Source: Pedobacter glucosidilyticus
GTDB taxonomy: Bacteria; Bacteroidota; Bacteroidia; Sphingobacteriales; Sphingobacteriaceae
Assembly (NCBI RefSeq): GCF_002483235.1
Contig: NZ_DLHN01000017.1
Span: 239-64,238, forward strand
DNA: 64,000 nt
Direction: 5' to 3'
The position numbers were made by a program, and so were the translations under genes. This document shows, piece by piece, positions 43,492 to 51,927 of this stretch; the first letter of the stretch is position 1; every line of letters starts with the position of its first letter. The notes beneath the pieces are model-generated. The model saw nothing but the letters and a program-made list of their open reading frames with translations, was not told the DNA's origin and searched no databases.

Positions 43492-45425
43492 TATTTTATA
43501 ATTACAGAACCCAGATAATGAGAGATATACCTTTCTACTTCTTTTAAATCCTTATATTCCTTCATCAAAATCATCTGATTGTCTTCATTAATCTCTTGTT
43601 GCAATTCTTTTTGCTTAGCAATAAGCATGGCACCAATTTTCTTTTTTTTCAGATGAAAAATAGCTCCCATAACGGTAGATTTTAAGTTTTGTGTTTCATC
43701 ATTTACATTGATGTTGTGCATAGTGTACCAATTCTCACTTAATTGATAAGGTGAGGAAATGATAGAAATAGCTGTCTTTGATATTTCTTTATCAGGATGC
43801 TGGATAAAATCCTTTTCTGTTGGAAGTTTACCTTTCTCTAACTCATCATGATAATAAGAAATAATGCGGGTATAAACTGGATTTAAGAAACTTACATCAC
43901 TTAAATTGGTGATGATATAAGGGCCAATGTAGGTATCAGTCATATCATCCCAATTCACCAATTGATGCCCATAGGTAAGCAGTACCCTCAGGATTTCTTT
44001 TTCCTGATACTCATCTGTTTGGGTAGGTTTATCTTCAAATAAATCTGCTGGCGGACCATCCTCTGGCTCAGAAAACTCTGGTGGAGGCTGGTTTTGAGGG
44101 TTATTTTTATCTTTCTTAGCTTTTGCTAAACGTATTTTGTTCAGCTCGGCAATTAAAATACGCTCCTCCATGTTTAAGAGGCTGCTACACTCTCTTAAAA
44201 AAACAGAAGCCTTTATGGCATCAGGAATTTTAGCAATACTTTCAACTACATCTCTAATAACACCTGCTTTTTTGATGGGGTCATTTGCAGCATCCTGTAA
44301 AAGAATCTCGGTTTTGTAGAAAATAAAGTCCTTTCTGTTTTTCTCTACATGGGTTTTAAAAGCCGAAGCACCGTGAGCTTGAATATAGGAATCTGGGTCA
44401 TGACCATCAGGAAAAAGTACAACTTTTACATCCAAACCTTCCTCCAAAATCATATCCAAACCTCTTAATGAGGCTTTGATACCTGCCGCATCTCCATCGT
44501 AAAGAATACAAACGCTATTGGTAAACCTGCTGATAAGTCTAATCTGCTCGGTAGTTAGGGAAGTTCCTGATGAAGCAACTACGTTTTCTACCCCCGCTTG
44601 ATGAACCGCCATCACATCGGCATAACCTTCTACCAAGAAGCAGTTATCCATATCTCGGATAGCTTTTTTAGCTTGAAAAAGCCCATAAAGCACATTAGAT
44701 TTATGGTAGATATCGCTCTCTGGCGAGTTTACATATTTAGGAACGCTCTTGTCTGTTTTTAAGGTTCTGCCGCCAAAACCTATTATCCTACCCGTAAAGT
44801 TATGGATAGGAAAAATGACACGAGCTCTAAATCTATCGTAAATACGGCCTTTATCATTTTTAATAACTAAGCCGGTTTCTTCTAGAAATTCTTGCTTATA
44901 GCCTTCAGAAAGGGCTTTATCATTTAAGGCCGACCATTCTTCAGGAGAATAGCCAATCTCGAATTTTTTGAGTGTTTCTTCTCTAAAACCACGCTCTTTA
45001 AAATAGCTTAAGCCGATGGATTTGCCTTCATCGGTATGCCACAGGTTGTGTGCAAAAAACTGAGCTGCAAAAGTTGATATAACGTAAAGGCTTTCTTTTC
45101 TATCAACTTCGGCTTGGTATTCTGGTGTTACCTCGGTTTCTTCAATTTCTATATTATACTTTCGAGCAAGGTATTTTATGGCTTCTGGATACGAGTATTT
45201 CTCGTGGCTCATGATGAATTGGAGAGAATCTCCTCCCTCGCCACAGCCAAAACATTTATAAATACCTTTTGCCGGAGAAACATGAAAAGAAGGCGTTTTT
45301 TCACCATGGAAAGGACAAAGCCCTATCATACTTGTGCCTCTTTTTTTGAGGTACACAAAATCTCCTACAACTTCCTCTACACGGGCTGTTTCTAAAACAC
45401 GGTCAATGGATTCTTTTTTTATCAT
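43491..45425 (-). CDS. dnaG: DNA primase
   Basis: DnaG makes RNA primers for replication. The 644 residues have the N-terminal CHC2 zinc ribbon with Cys37, His40, Cys58 and Cys61 (CPFHGEKTPSFHVSP and KCFGCGEGGD). The catalytic core includes RVIFPIHNFTGRIIGFGGR. The TOPRIM motifs are LVEGYADVMAVHQAG and SVCILYDGDAAGIKAS. A DnaB-interacting C-terminal region completes it. Length and motif order are normal. The gene is first in a run with yraN and the cyclotransferase gene. Confidence 0.96.
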   Translation of the reverse strand: MIKKESIDRVLETARVEEVVGDFVYLKKRGTSMIGLCPFHGEKTPSFHVSPAKGIYKCFGCGEGGDSLQFIMSHEKYSYPEAIKYLARKYNIEIEETEVTPEYQAEVDRKESLYVISTFAAQFFAHNLWHTDEGKSIGLSYFKERGFREETLKKFEIGYSPEEWSALNDKALSEGYKQEFLEETGLVIKNDKGRIYDRFRARVIFPIHNFTGRIIGFGGRTLKTDKSVPKYVNSPESDIYHKSNVLYGLFQAKKAIRDMDNCFLVEGYADVMAVHQAGVENVVASSGTSLTTEQIRLISRFTNSVCILYDGDAAGIKASLRGLDMILEEGLDVKVVLFPDGHDPDSYIQAHGASAFKTHVEKNRKDFIFYKTEILLQDAANDPIKKAGVIRDVVESIAKIPDAIKASVFLRECSSLLNMEERILIAELNKIRLAKAKKDKNNPQNQPPPEFSEPEDGPPADLFEDKPTQTDEYQEKEILRVLLTYGHQLVNWDDMTDTYIGPYIITNLSDVSFLNPVYTRIISYYHDELEKGKLPTEKDFIQHPDKEISKTAISIISSPYQLSENWYTMHNINVNDETQNLKSTVMGAIFHLKKKKIGAMLIAKQKELQQEINEDNQMILMKEYKDLKEVERYISHYLGSVIIK

Positions 45426-45639
45426 GCGATAAAAACAAATTTAAGAGAATTTGTGAAGCAATCTTAATATAAAGCTAATTTTAAAGGACAAATAAATGTC
45501 GCCATATGAAATATCCGCATTAACATTCTAATAACAATTAACATACAAAAATCTACAAGAAATTAATTTAAAATTTTAAAATTTTGAGTCTCTCAAGCAC
45601 TTTTTAACTTAAATTCAGTAAGAAATTAATAGAAAATTT

Positions 45640-46224
45640 ATGAAAAAAACATGCGGATTAATGCTTTTAGCCTTTTCACTATTTACTTTAAAAGGCTTTA
45701 CTCAAACAGAAAAAGGAATTATAAATTTTGGAGGTACTGTAGATTTTAGTACTACCAAATCTACTACTTCTATTTCAACAACATCTTCAACGTTTGGAAT
45801 CGGACCTAGAGTAGGGTATTTTATTTTAGATAATTTAAATATCGGAAGTAGCTTAAGTTTTAGACATACTAAGGCTAACGATTTTAAAACAAATCAATTT
45901 TCTGTTGCTCCATTTGTTAGAAAGTATGGGTCGCTGTCTGACGCTTTTAAAATATTTGGACAATTCTCAGTACCATTTAGCGTAAGTAATGAGAAAATCA
46001 GTTCATCAGAATATAAATTTCGCTCTGTGGGTGTAAACTTGTCACCTGGCTTCGCATTTTTCCCGACCAAAAAAATAGCTTTAGAATTTTCATTTACAGG
46101 TATATCTTATGAATCATCAAAATCTGATTCTAATATTAGCCAACCTAATGAAGTTAAAAGAAACACATTCTCTATAGGCACCAACTCTTTTGCACCAATT
46201 ATCGGAGTTCAGTTTCATCTTTAG
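45640..46224 (+). CDS. Outer-membrane beta-barrel protein, paralogue of the 47.25-kb gene
   Basis: The 194-residue protein has a signal peptide (LMLLAFSLFTLKGFTQ). A small barrel begins TEKGIINFGGTVDFST, carries FGIGPRVGYFILDNLNIGSS and SPGFAFFPTKKIALEFSF, and ends FAPIIGVQFHL. These phrases are shared in order with the protein at 47250-47867, showing a paralogous pair. The fold resembles an OmpA-like eight-strand barrel, and function is unknown. It is followed by a family A palindromic repeat that could serve as a terminator. Confidence 0.75.
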   Translation: MKKTCGLMLLAFSLFTLKGFTQTEKGIINFGGTVDFSTTKSTTSISTTSSTFGIGPRVGYFILDNLNIGSSLSFRHTKANDFKTNQFSVAPFVRKYGSLSDAFKIFGQFSVPFSVSNEKISSSEYKFRSVGVNLSPGFAFFPTKKIALEFSFTGISYESSKSDSNISQPNEVKRNTFSIGTNSFAPIIGVQFHL

Positions 46225-46237
46225 TTATTTTAAAATT

Positions 46238-46370
46238 AAAAAAGAGGCTGTCTCAAGAATCATATTCGTCACATTGAGCGGAGTCGAAATGTTCTCTGAT
46301 ATACTCACAGAAAAGGCTTCGACTTCGCTCAGCCTGACACGTAGTGGTGATTTGAGACAACCTCTTTTTG
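46238..46370. repeat. Composite palindromic repeat (family A, copy 3)
   Basis: Outer arms AAAGAGGCTGTCTCAA and TTGAGACAACCTCTTT pair. Inside, GTCACATTGAGCGGAGTCGAA pairs with TTCGACTTCGCTCAGCCTGACAC-type sequence. The element ends in a T-run, so it could also terminate the barrel gene upstream. The central segment around GATATACTCA resembles copy 5. Confidence 0.85.
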
Positions 46371-46380
46371 TTTACTAAAT

Positions 46381-46980
46381 TCACTTAGTAATGCCGCCCA
46401 AAATCATATTGATTAAACGGCAACAAGACTCTGAAGAGCTAGTTAAACAAGCCGAAGATTGGTTAGGAAGTTCTAAGCCATTAAAGGCTGCATTTGTCCA
46501 GCTGGCAAAAAATGTAATTTCTTCATCATTCATATTTTTGAACTCGCCACACTGCACACCACTTTTAATAATTTCTTTGATAAAATCGATATGCGTTTGC
46601 TCGAATTCTTGTTTTAAACCGAATATTTCTCTAAAATGGTCGAAAACATCTTCAAAAACTACCTTGCTTAAATTGTCATATTCTTCTTTAAGCTTTAATC
46701 TAGACATTAAATAAGCCTGAAATTTAGCCAAAGCCGTACTTTCTGCATTTACTGCCAGCCTAATGTGTTTTACGGCATTTTGCATTTCATGATTTACAAC
46801 AGCCTCAAACAATTCTGATTTACCCGGATAGTAATAATAAAGCGTACTTTTTCCCTTTCCTACAGCTTTGGCAACATCCTCCATTGTGGTTTTTTTTAAA
46901 CCATACTTAGAAAATAGTTGCTTCGCAGCATCTAAAATTTCTTTATTAAGACCATCATCATTTACAGGAGTTGCCACCAT
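46381..46980 (-). CDS. TetR/AcrR-family transcriptional regulator
   Basis: The 199-residue protein has an N-terminal TetR helix-turn-helix (EILDAAKQLFSKYGLKKTTM, then DVAKAVGKGKSTLYYYYPGK). A C-terminal ligand domain (about 70-199) has no recognisable ligand. It is divergent from the second barrel gene, and GACTAA direct repeats lie in the gap at about 47193-47213. Control of that gene is possible but unproven. The stop lies near the end of the family A repeat. Confidence 0.9.
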   Translation of the reverse strand: MVATPVNDDGLNKEILDAAKQLFSKYGLKKTTMEDVAKAVGKGKSTLYYYYPGKSELFEAVVNHEMQNAVKHIRLAVNAESTALAKFQAYLMSRLKLKEEYDNLSKVVFEDVFDHFREIFGLKQEFEQTHIDFIKEIIKSGVQCGEFKNMNDEEITFFASWTNAAFNGLELPNQSSACLTSSSESCCRLINMILGGITK

Positions 46981-47171
46981 TGTTTAGACTTCTTTTAATA
47001 ATTATTCTAAATATACAACATTTTTCTTACGCATCAAGCATATCAATATCTTAAAATGCTTCTTTTATTGCCCCTGCAAAAGTCAGGTATAAGTAAAACT
47101 AAAGTCAGATTAGATTCATATAGCCCATGAATCAGCAAGTTACCGTAGACTAAACGTACAGGTCTTAAAAA

Positions 47172-47179
47172 TATTTTTG
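47172..47179 (+). promoter_or_regulatory. -7 box of the barrel-gene promoter
   Basis: TATTTTTG followed by C matches TAnnTTTG. It lies 71 bases before the start codon, giving a leader of about 65 bases. A -33 box is not clear. Confidence 0.45.
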
Positions 47180-47249
47180 CGTTATAGATTTTTAGACTAA
47201 TTTTGACTAACAGTCGAAAGACAAAAGTAAAACATAAATATAAAAAGAC

Positions 47250-47867
47250 ATGAAAAAATTAATTTTATCATTCGCAGTATTAGCAGGACTAGGTATTTCT
47301 GCACAAGCACAAACAGAAAAAGGCAAAATTATTCTTGGTGGTTCAGTAGCCTATCAATCAGAAAAATCTGATGCTAACGGTGCTAACGCTGCTGAAAGTT
47401 TTAACGTACTCCCTAGTGTTGGATACTTTGTAGCAGAAAACATTGCTATTGGGACAGGTATAGGCTACAACTACAGCAATGTAGGCGCTGCTAGTACTAC
47501 CGGACAAAGAGAAGAATTCTTGGTAAGTCCTTTTGGCAGATATTATACTGCTTTAGGCGAAAAATTCAAATTCTTTGGTCAGTTACAAGTGCCTTTAGCT
47601 TTTGGTACTGTAAAAGCTACTGATGCTAGCGGTGATGCAGGTTCTAAAACTGGTACTTCAACTTCTATTGGTGTAGCATTATCTCCAGGTTTTGCTTATT
47701 TCCCAACCAAGAAAATTGGTATTGAGTTTGCCCTTAACGGCATATCTTACAACAATTACCGCGTTGAGGATGCAAATGGTAACGAATTAAAAGGTGCTGG
47801 TAGCGATTCTTTTGCAATTGGAACAAACTTCTTTGCACCTAGAATTGGAATTCAGTTCCATTTCTAA
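47250..47867 (+). CDS. Outer-membrane beta-barrel protein
   Basis: The 205-residue protein has a signal peptide (LSFAVLAGLGISAQAQ). A small barrel follows, with TEKGKIILGGSVAYQSEKS, LPSVGYFVAENIAIGTGIGY, SPGFAYFPTKKIGIEFALNG and the end FAPRIGIQFHF. The terminal Phe is typical for outer-membrane insertion. It is a close paralogue of the protein at 45640-46224, and a TetR gene lies between them. Its role may be structural or stress-related; no enzyme motif is seen. A clear terminator follows. Confidence 0.8.
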   Translation: MKKLILSFAVLAGLGISAQAQTEKGKIILGGSVAYQSEKSDANGANAAESFNVLPSVGYFVAENIAIGTGIGYNYSNVGAASTTGQREEFLVSPFGRYYTALGEKFKFFGQLQVPLAFGTVKATDASGDAGSKTGTSTSIGVALSPGFAYFPTKKIGIEFALNGISYNNYRVEDANGNELKGAGSDSFAIGTNFFAPRIGIQFHF

Positions 47868-47887
47868 GCAATATAGCTGGTTGGATA

Positions 47888-47922
47888 GCTAAAAAGCGTA
47901 CTATATGGTACGCTTTTTTTGT
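47888..47922 (+). terminator. Terminator of the second barrel gene
   Basis: AAAAAGCGTAC and GTACGCTTTTTTT form a perfect stem with a T-run on the plus strand, about 20 bases after the stop. Confidence 0.88.
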
Positions 47923-47989
47923 TTTTATGCTATTGTATGTAAACATCAACGCCTTTAAAGAGGTGTAAACTATAAGCCTTGTTGTTTTA

Positions 47990-48466
47990 TTACTTAAGTG
48001 TAATTTGCCTTTTAATACTTTCCTCTAAAGAGATAAAAGTTTCGGTACGTTGTATACCTGGTACAGCCTGTACTTGATCGTTTAAAACATGACGAAGATG
48101 GGTTGTATCTCTACAAATAATTTTAGCAAACATAGAATAAGCACCCGTACAATAATGCAGCTCTACAATTTCTTTTACTTGTTTTAATTTTTCTACAGCA
48201 TCATGATATATAGAGCCTTTTTCTAGATAAATACCTAAAAATGCACAAATATCATAGCCAACTTTTTGTGCATCCACAATCAAATTTGAACCTTTGATGA
48301 TACCCATATCCTGCATCTTCTTCATCCTTACGTGTATAGTACCACCAGAAACGATGAGTTCTTTGGCAATTTCTGTATAAGCTGTAGTTGCATCATTCAT
48401 CAGGATAGACAAAATTTCAATATCCAGATTATCAATTTCTAAATTTTGGCGGGCTTTATCAATCAT
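47990..48466 (-). CDS. Lrp/AsnC-family transcriptional regulator
   Basis: The 158-residue protein has an N-terminal helix-turn-helix (LDIEILSILMNDATTAYTEI, ELIVSGGTIHVRMKKMQDMG). A C-terminal RAM ligand-binding domain follows, with CAFLGIYLEKGS, EIVELHYCTGAYSMFAKIIC and VPGIQRTETFISLEES. This is the standard feast/famine regulator layout. It is transcribed away from the tRNA-like unit that starts about 110 bases upstream. Confidence 0.92.
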   Translation of the reverse strand: MIDKARQNLEIDNLDIEILSILMNDATTAYTEIAKELIVSGGTIHVRMKKMQDMGIIKGSNLIVDAQKVGYDICAFLGIYLEKGSIYHDAVEKLKQVKEIVELHYCTGAYSMFAKIICRDTTHLRHVLNDQVQAVPGIQRTETFISLEESIKRQITLK

Positions 48467-48539
48467 GTTTTTGCTATTTTTTAATCGTAGACAATATTAA
48501 ATAAAAAATTACTAAAAATTAAAATATATTGTTGAAATA

Positions 48540-48571
48540 TTTGTAAAATATAAGTTTTGCTATTACATTTG
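48540..48571 (+). promoter_or_regulatory. Consensus promoter of the tRNA-like unit
   Basis: TTTG (48540-48543), a 20-base spacer, then TACATTTG (48564-48571) match the Bacteroidota TTTG/N19-21/TAnnTTTG promoter exactly. Transcription would begin near 48577, about 53 bases before the tRNA-like body. It is the best promoter in the window. Confidence 0.75.
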
Positions 48572-48629
48572 TATTGTTCAATCACGAGAAAGAAGGCGAT
48601 CTTCTTCAAAAATTGAAAAATAAATATAC

Positions 48630-48741
48630 TGTAGGGTGGTGAAATTGGCAGACACACCTCCTTGTCTCGGTGGCGAAGGTTTGGGAAATAGCAGCAATGT
48701 GAAATAACTACTTCGTGTAGGTTCGACTCCTACCCCTACAG
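48630..48741 (+). tRNA. Non-canonical class II tRNA-like RNA with GUC anticodon
   Basis: Acceptor TGTAGGG (48630-48636) pairs with CCCTACA (48734-48740), extendable to 8 bp with C48629 and G48741. The 3-bp D-stem GTG/CAC (48639-48641 and 48653-48655) encloses AAATTGGCAGA, as in leucine tRNAs. The anticodon stem CCTCC/GGTGG has a central T-T mismatch around loop TTGTCTC, so the anticodon reads GTC (48664-48666), an aspartate anticodon. The variable arm, about 48674-48716, is some 43 bases with ends CGAAG/CTTCG, against 13-20 in normal class II tRNAs. The T-arm GTAGG-TTCGACT-CCTAC is perfect. CCA is not encoded. Either a specialised or decayed tRNA is possible. Confidence 0.7.
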
Positions 48742-48776
48742 CCCTTTCGTTTAATTTAGGTTTATAATTGGTTAGT

Positions 48777-48815
48777 TTAAGCTCAGTTCTCCCCGTTCTG
48801 AGCTTAACTGTTTTT
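48777..48815 (+). terminator. Terminator of the tRNA-like unit
   Basis: TTAAGCTCAG and CTGAGCTTAA form a perfect 10-bp stem with an 11-base loop. CTGTTTTT follows on the plus strand. With the upstream promoter it bounds a transcript of about 240 bases. Confidence 0.8.
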
Positions 48816-48874
48816 AGACCAGTCGGTTAGTTAGAAAAATAAGTTTTGTAAATTTGTTTTAAAAGCATCAAACT

Positions 48875-49102
48875 ATGACACATGCAGAAAAATATATAGT
48901 TAAAACTTATTCAGGACTTTTTGAAAGTTTGAGCTCAATTAGTAAACTTGAGTTGTTAGAAAAACTCGCAAAATCAATAAGAAAAGATACAAAGATTAAA
49001 GAAAAAGAATTCTTTAAATCCTTTGGTGCACTTGCTTCTGAAAAATCAGCAGCAAAAATTCCAATGAGATTTAGGAAAATAGGGCATTCGGAAACTAAAT
49101 GA
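48875..49102 (+). pseudogene. Decayed antitoxin-like small protein
   Basis: The 75-residue frame has a helical body (LFESLSSISKLELLEKLAKS, KEKEFFKSFGALASEKSA). It resembles antitoxins that pair with PIN-domain toxins, whose tails usually run FGAxxSEKSAEEII followed by EIRENRxFGN. Here the frame continues instead as AKIPMRFRKIGHSETK. The expected tail, ENRAFGN, can be read in another frame about 49077-49097, but behind a stop codon. So a frameshift and a nonsense change seem to have removed the C-terminus. No toxin gene follows. It may still be translated, and a simple hypothetical protein is the alternative. Confidence 0.45.
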
Positions 49103-49146
49103 GGTTATAAATAAGCTAAAAAAACTTTAAAATTCCTTCACAAACA

Positions 49147-50457
49147 TTAATAAGCCAATTGTACGTGTGGCTTATAAGTATCTGTTCTGATATTTGCTTT
49201 TAGCTCATGCAAAATATTGTATAAACCAAAGTTGGTACGATTTACATAAATAAAATGCTTCACACCACGAGCCTGTTTAAATTCGGGCATTTTAGCTATT
49301 TTCTCGCCAAAGGTATATAAATCATCAAAGAAATGGGTTTGCCCGAAATCAAATTCACCTGTCATGTAAGGTTCTGCAAAGAGGGTAATCATCTCTTTAT
49401 AGGTTTGATAATAGAACTCTATTTGTTGAGCATTATCTTTTGGCAAAATCATCTCTAAAAGCCTAAAAGCTTTGATGGTTTCTTCTTTATTGTTCAATAA
49501 TTCTGTTGATGTAGTAGAGAAAAAAGGATAGTAAAAATCATCTGGGATTTCTTTGATACATCCAAAATCTATAATACCTAGCTTGCCTTCAGGAGTAATT
49601 AAGAAATTACCTGGATGCGGATCAGCATGTACTGCTCTTAATTCATGCTGTTGAAAATTGTAAAAATCCCAAAGTGCCTGGCCAATTTGGTTTCTTAATT
49701 CCTGACTAGGATTGGTTTGTAAGAACTCTTTCAGATGCTGACCTTCTATCCAGTCCATAGTAATAATTCGTGGACCAGACAATTCTGGATAATACGCCGG
49801 AAAAACCAGATTGGGAATATTAGCGCAGACTTTAGAAAATTCTAAAGAACGCTTTACTTCTAATTCATAATCCGTTTCTTCTATCAAACGCTCTTCAACT
49901 TCTTTCATGTAAATATCCAACTCCTTTTCGCTCATACCTAACAATCTAAAAGCAAAAGGCTTTACCAATTTAAGATCTGATGAAATAGAGCTGCCAACAC
50001 CTGGATATTGGATTTTTACAGCTAATTTTTTTCCATTTAAAGTAGCCTGATGCACCTGTCCAATAGATGCTGCATTAGTTGATTTTAAGTTGAAAGTGTC
50101 ATAAATCTTCTCAGGAGACTTACCAAAATGCTTTTTAAAAGATTGTACAATCAATGGTCCGCTTAAAGGTGGCGCATTGTATTGTGATAAAGAAAACTTG
50201 TCTACATAAGCTTTTGGCAGAATATTTTTATCCATGCTAAGCATTTGTGCTACTTTTAAAGCACTGCCTTTAAGTTGGCTTAAAGAGTTATAAATGTCAC
50301 TGGCATTATCTTCATTCAGTTCATCTCTACTTAAATCTGGATTGAAAAGCTTTTTAGAGTAATGCTTGATATAATTACCGCCTATTTTTATACCTGTGCC
50401 TACAAATTTTGCAGAACGAGCTACTTTACTGGATGGAATACTGTTTTGCTCTTTCAT
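49147..50457 (-). CDS. ABC1/AarF (UbiB)-family atypical kinase
   Basis: The 436-residue protein has the ABC1 family signature KxGQ-equivalent region LKGSALKVAQMLSMDKN and the Ala-rich nucleotide loop AASIGQVHQATL with KLAVKIQYPG (ATP lysine). It continues with VEERLIEETDYELEVK, ITMDWIEGQHLKEFL, the catalytic-loop motif VHADPHPGNF and metal motif GIIDFGC. UbiB-type proteins act on isoprenoid lipids or quinone synthesis. The gene follows the TetR-type gene of the pterin operon by 121 bases on the same strand, so it may be part of that regulon. Confidence 0.9.
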   Translation of the reverse strand: MKEQNSIPSSKVARSAKFVGTGIKIGGNYIKHYSKKLFNPDLSRDELNEDNASDIYNSLSQLKGSALKVAQMLSMDKNILPKAYVDKFSLSQYNAPPLSGPLIVQSFKKHFGKSPEKIYDTFNLKSTNAASIGQVHQATLNGKKLAVKIQYPGVGSSISSDLKLVKPFAFRLLGMSEKELDIYMKEVEERLIEETDYELEVKRSLEFSKVCANIPNLVFPAYYPELSGPRIITMDWIEGQHLKEFLQTNPSQELRNQIGQALWDFYNFQQHELRAVHADPHPGNFLITPEGKLGIIDFGCIKEIPDDFYYPFFSTTSTELLNNKEETIKAFRLLEMILPKDNAQQIEFYYQTYKEMITLFAEPYMTGEFDFGQTHFFDDLYTFGEKIAKMPEFKQARGVKHFIYVNRTNFGLYNILHELKANIRTDTYKPHVQLAY

Positions 50458-50578
50458 TTTTATATGTGAGTAATAGATGGAATGATACGTGATTCTATTA
50501 TTTTAGATGCTTAAATCCATCCTTATTTTTCAGTCCTTATTCCTTTATCTTTATTCCTTGCTCTTTACTCCTATAAAG

Positions 50579-51271
50579 TTAAAAAGCCATTTTAATACCT
50601 GCATGCTGTGCTAAAAACTTCCCATACTCAAATAAATTATCAATAGGAGAGCGTTGGAATAAATCAAAAGTTACGTTGATGCCTTTTTCTATAGCTTCAT
50701 CGGTTTTTTCAAAACCTGCGGATTGATCTTTAATCCAGAAGTTTAGTAAGAAGGCTACTTGTAACCAAAGTGCATCCACATATTTATCACTAATAAACTT
50801 TCTTTCTGAAAGTTCTCCGCTTTCTAAACCATCTTGTATAATTTGGGTGCTAAACTCAGTAAAAGTTTCTTTGGCTGAGCTTAATGCCGTTGGGGTTTTA
50901 AGTCCTTTTTTAAAACTTCTTACGCTGTGTAAAGCATAACTTCTTTTGCTTTTTAAAAGCTCAAAAAAACTGTAGAAGAAAGAAAGAGCTTTTTCTCTTG
51001 CCGAATATTGTTCCCAAACATCTTGGCCTTTAATCTCTGTTATCGTCTTAGAAAATAAATCGTTCCAGATATCAGCTTCTATAGCACTAAAAGAGGCATA
51101 AAACTTATAAAATTCTTCTTCGGCCATTTTATTCTTTTTCGCAAAAATAAAAACCGATGCAGGTTGCTTGCCTTCTGTTAATAAGTGTTCTATATAAGCG
51201 TTCTGAATTTTTTCTTTAGTACCCATTGCTTTTGGCTTTTTTTCTGAGACTTTATTTTCCATCATCTTCAA
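50579..51271 (-). CDS. TetR-like regulator in the pterin operon
   Basis: The 230-residue protein has a weak TetR-like N-terminal region (GTKEKIQNAYIEHLLTEGKQ, PASVFIFAKKNKMAEEEFYKFY). A long all-helical C-terminal domain (FFYSFFELLKSKRSYALHSV, LWLQVAFLLNFWIKDQSAGF) fits a TetR ligand-binding fold. The DNA-binding part is diverged from the usual TTVxxIAxxAG form, so regulatory function is probable but not certain. It is coupled to the flavin reductase gene, with 13 bases between them. Confidence 0.65.
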   Translation of the reverse strand: MKMMENKVSEKKPKAMGTKEKIQNAYIEHLLTEGKQPASVFIFAKKNKMAEEEFYKFYASFSAIEADIWNDLFSKTITEIKGQDVWEQYSAREKALSFFYSFFELLKSKRSYALHSVRSFKKGLKTPTALSSAKETFTEFSTQIIQDGLESGELSERKFISDKYVDALWLQVAFLLNFWIKDQSAGFEKTDEAIEKGINVTFDLFQRSPIDNLFEYGKFLAQHAGIKMAF

Positions 51272-51284
51272 GATTAATTACTTC

Positions 51285-51926
51285 TTAAACGTTTATTTCT
51301 TCTGGATGTTTTTCTGGTTGTGCATAGCTTAATCTGGCTAGCAATTGGGTGCTATGGTAAGCATCTAAGCCAGCAACTGTTACCGTATTTGTTGCCGCAA
51401 GATTTACATAACCATCTGCTAAAATTAAATTCTCATCAACCAAAACATGTTGCACTTCGCCAATAACTATGCGAGTACCATTTAACGTCACTGGTATGAT
51501 TTCTTTTAATTTTAAGCCTAGTTTAACTGATGATTCTTTCACAAAAGGAGCATCAAAGCCTTCTAAAAATTCTTCATTAAAACCACAAGCAGCAAATTCA
51601 GACTCCCCAGCTTTATACCTTGCACTAGTCTGGTGCGCCGCTTTATAAAATTCTTCTTTAACGTTATTAAGGGTATAAAATCCGCTTTCGCTGATGTTTT
51701 TTAGGGTTTCATGCTCTGGTCCGTCTGGCCTTAGCACCATACCGATATAAGGCGGATTTGCCCCAATATGAAAAATGGAGTTAAATAATGCAATATTGGT
51801 TACTCCAGTATTTTTACTTTTTGTAGCTACCATTTGTAGGCTTTTAAAGCCTGATATACTGTTCATAAAAGTGGTACGGTACCTGGATGGCAGCTCAGCA
51901 ATTTGCGCTAGTGTAAGATGCTTCAT
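51285..51926 (-). CDS. Flavin reductase-like FMN-binding protein
   Basis: The 213-residue protein has the flavin-reductase split-barrel pattern: TFMNSISGFKSLQMVATKSK, TNIALFNSIFHIGANPPYIG, LRPDGPEHETLKNISESGFY and VIGEVQHVLVDENLILADGY. These enzymes bind FMN or FAD and use NAD(P)H. It starts one base after the SDR stop and precedes the TetR-like gene in the same operon. A link to reducing flavin or pterin for the neighbouring photolyases is possible and is inferred from position only. Confidence 0.8.
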   Translation of the reverse strand: MKHLTLAQIAELPSRYRTTFMNSISGFKSLQMVATKSKNTGVTNIALFNSIFHIGANPPYIGMVLRPDGPEHETLKNISESGFYTLNNVKEEFYKAAHQTSARYKAGESEFAACGFNEEFLEGFDAPFVKESSVKLGLKLKEIIPVTLNGTRIVIGEVQHVLVDENLILADGYVNLAATNTVTVAGLDAYHSTQLLARLSYAQPEKHPEEINV

Positions 51927-51927
51927 C

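Noticed and set aside
48630..48741. tRNA-like RNA considered as tRNA-Sec or tmRNA
   Set aside because: The anticodon is GUC rather than UCA, and the D-stem has 3 bp rather than 6. There is no tag-peptide frame or pseudoknot region.
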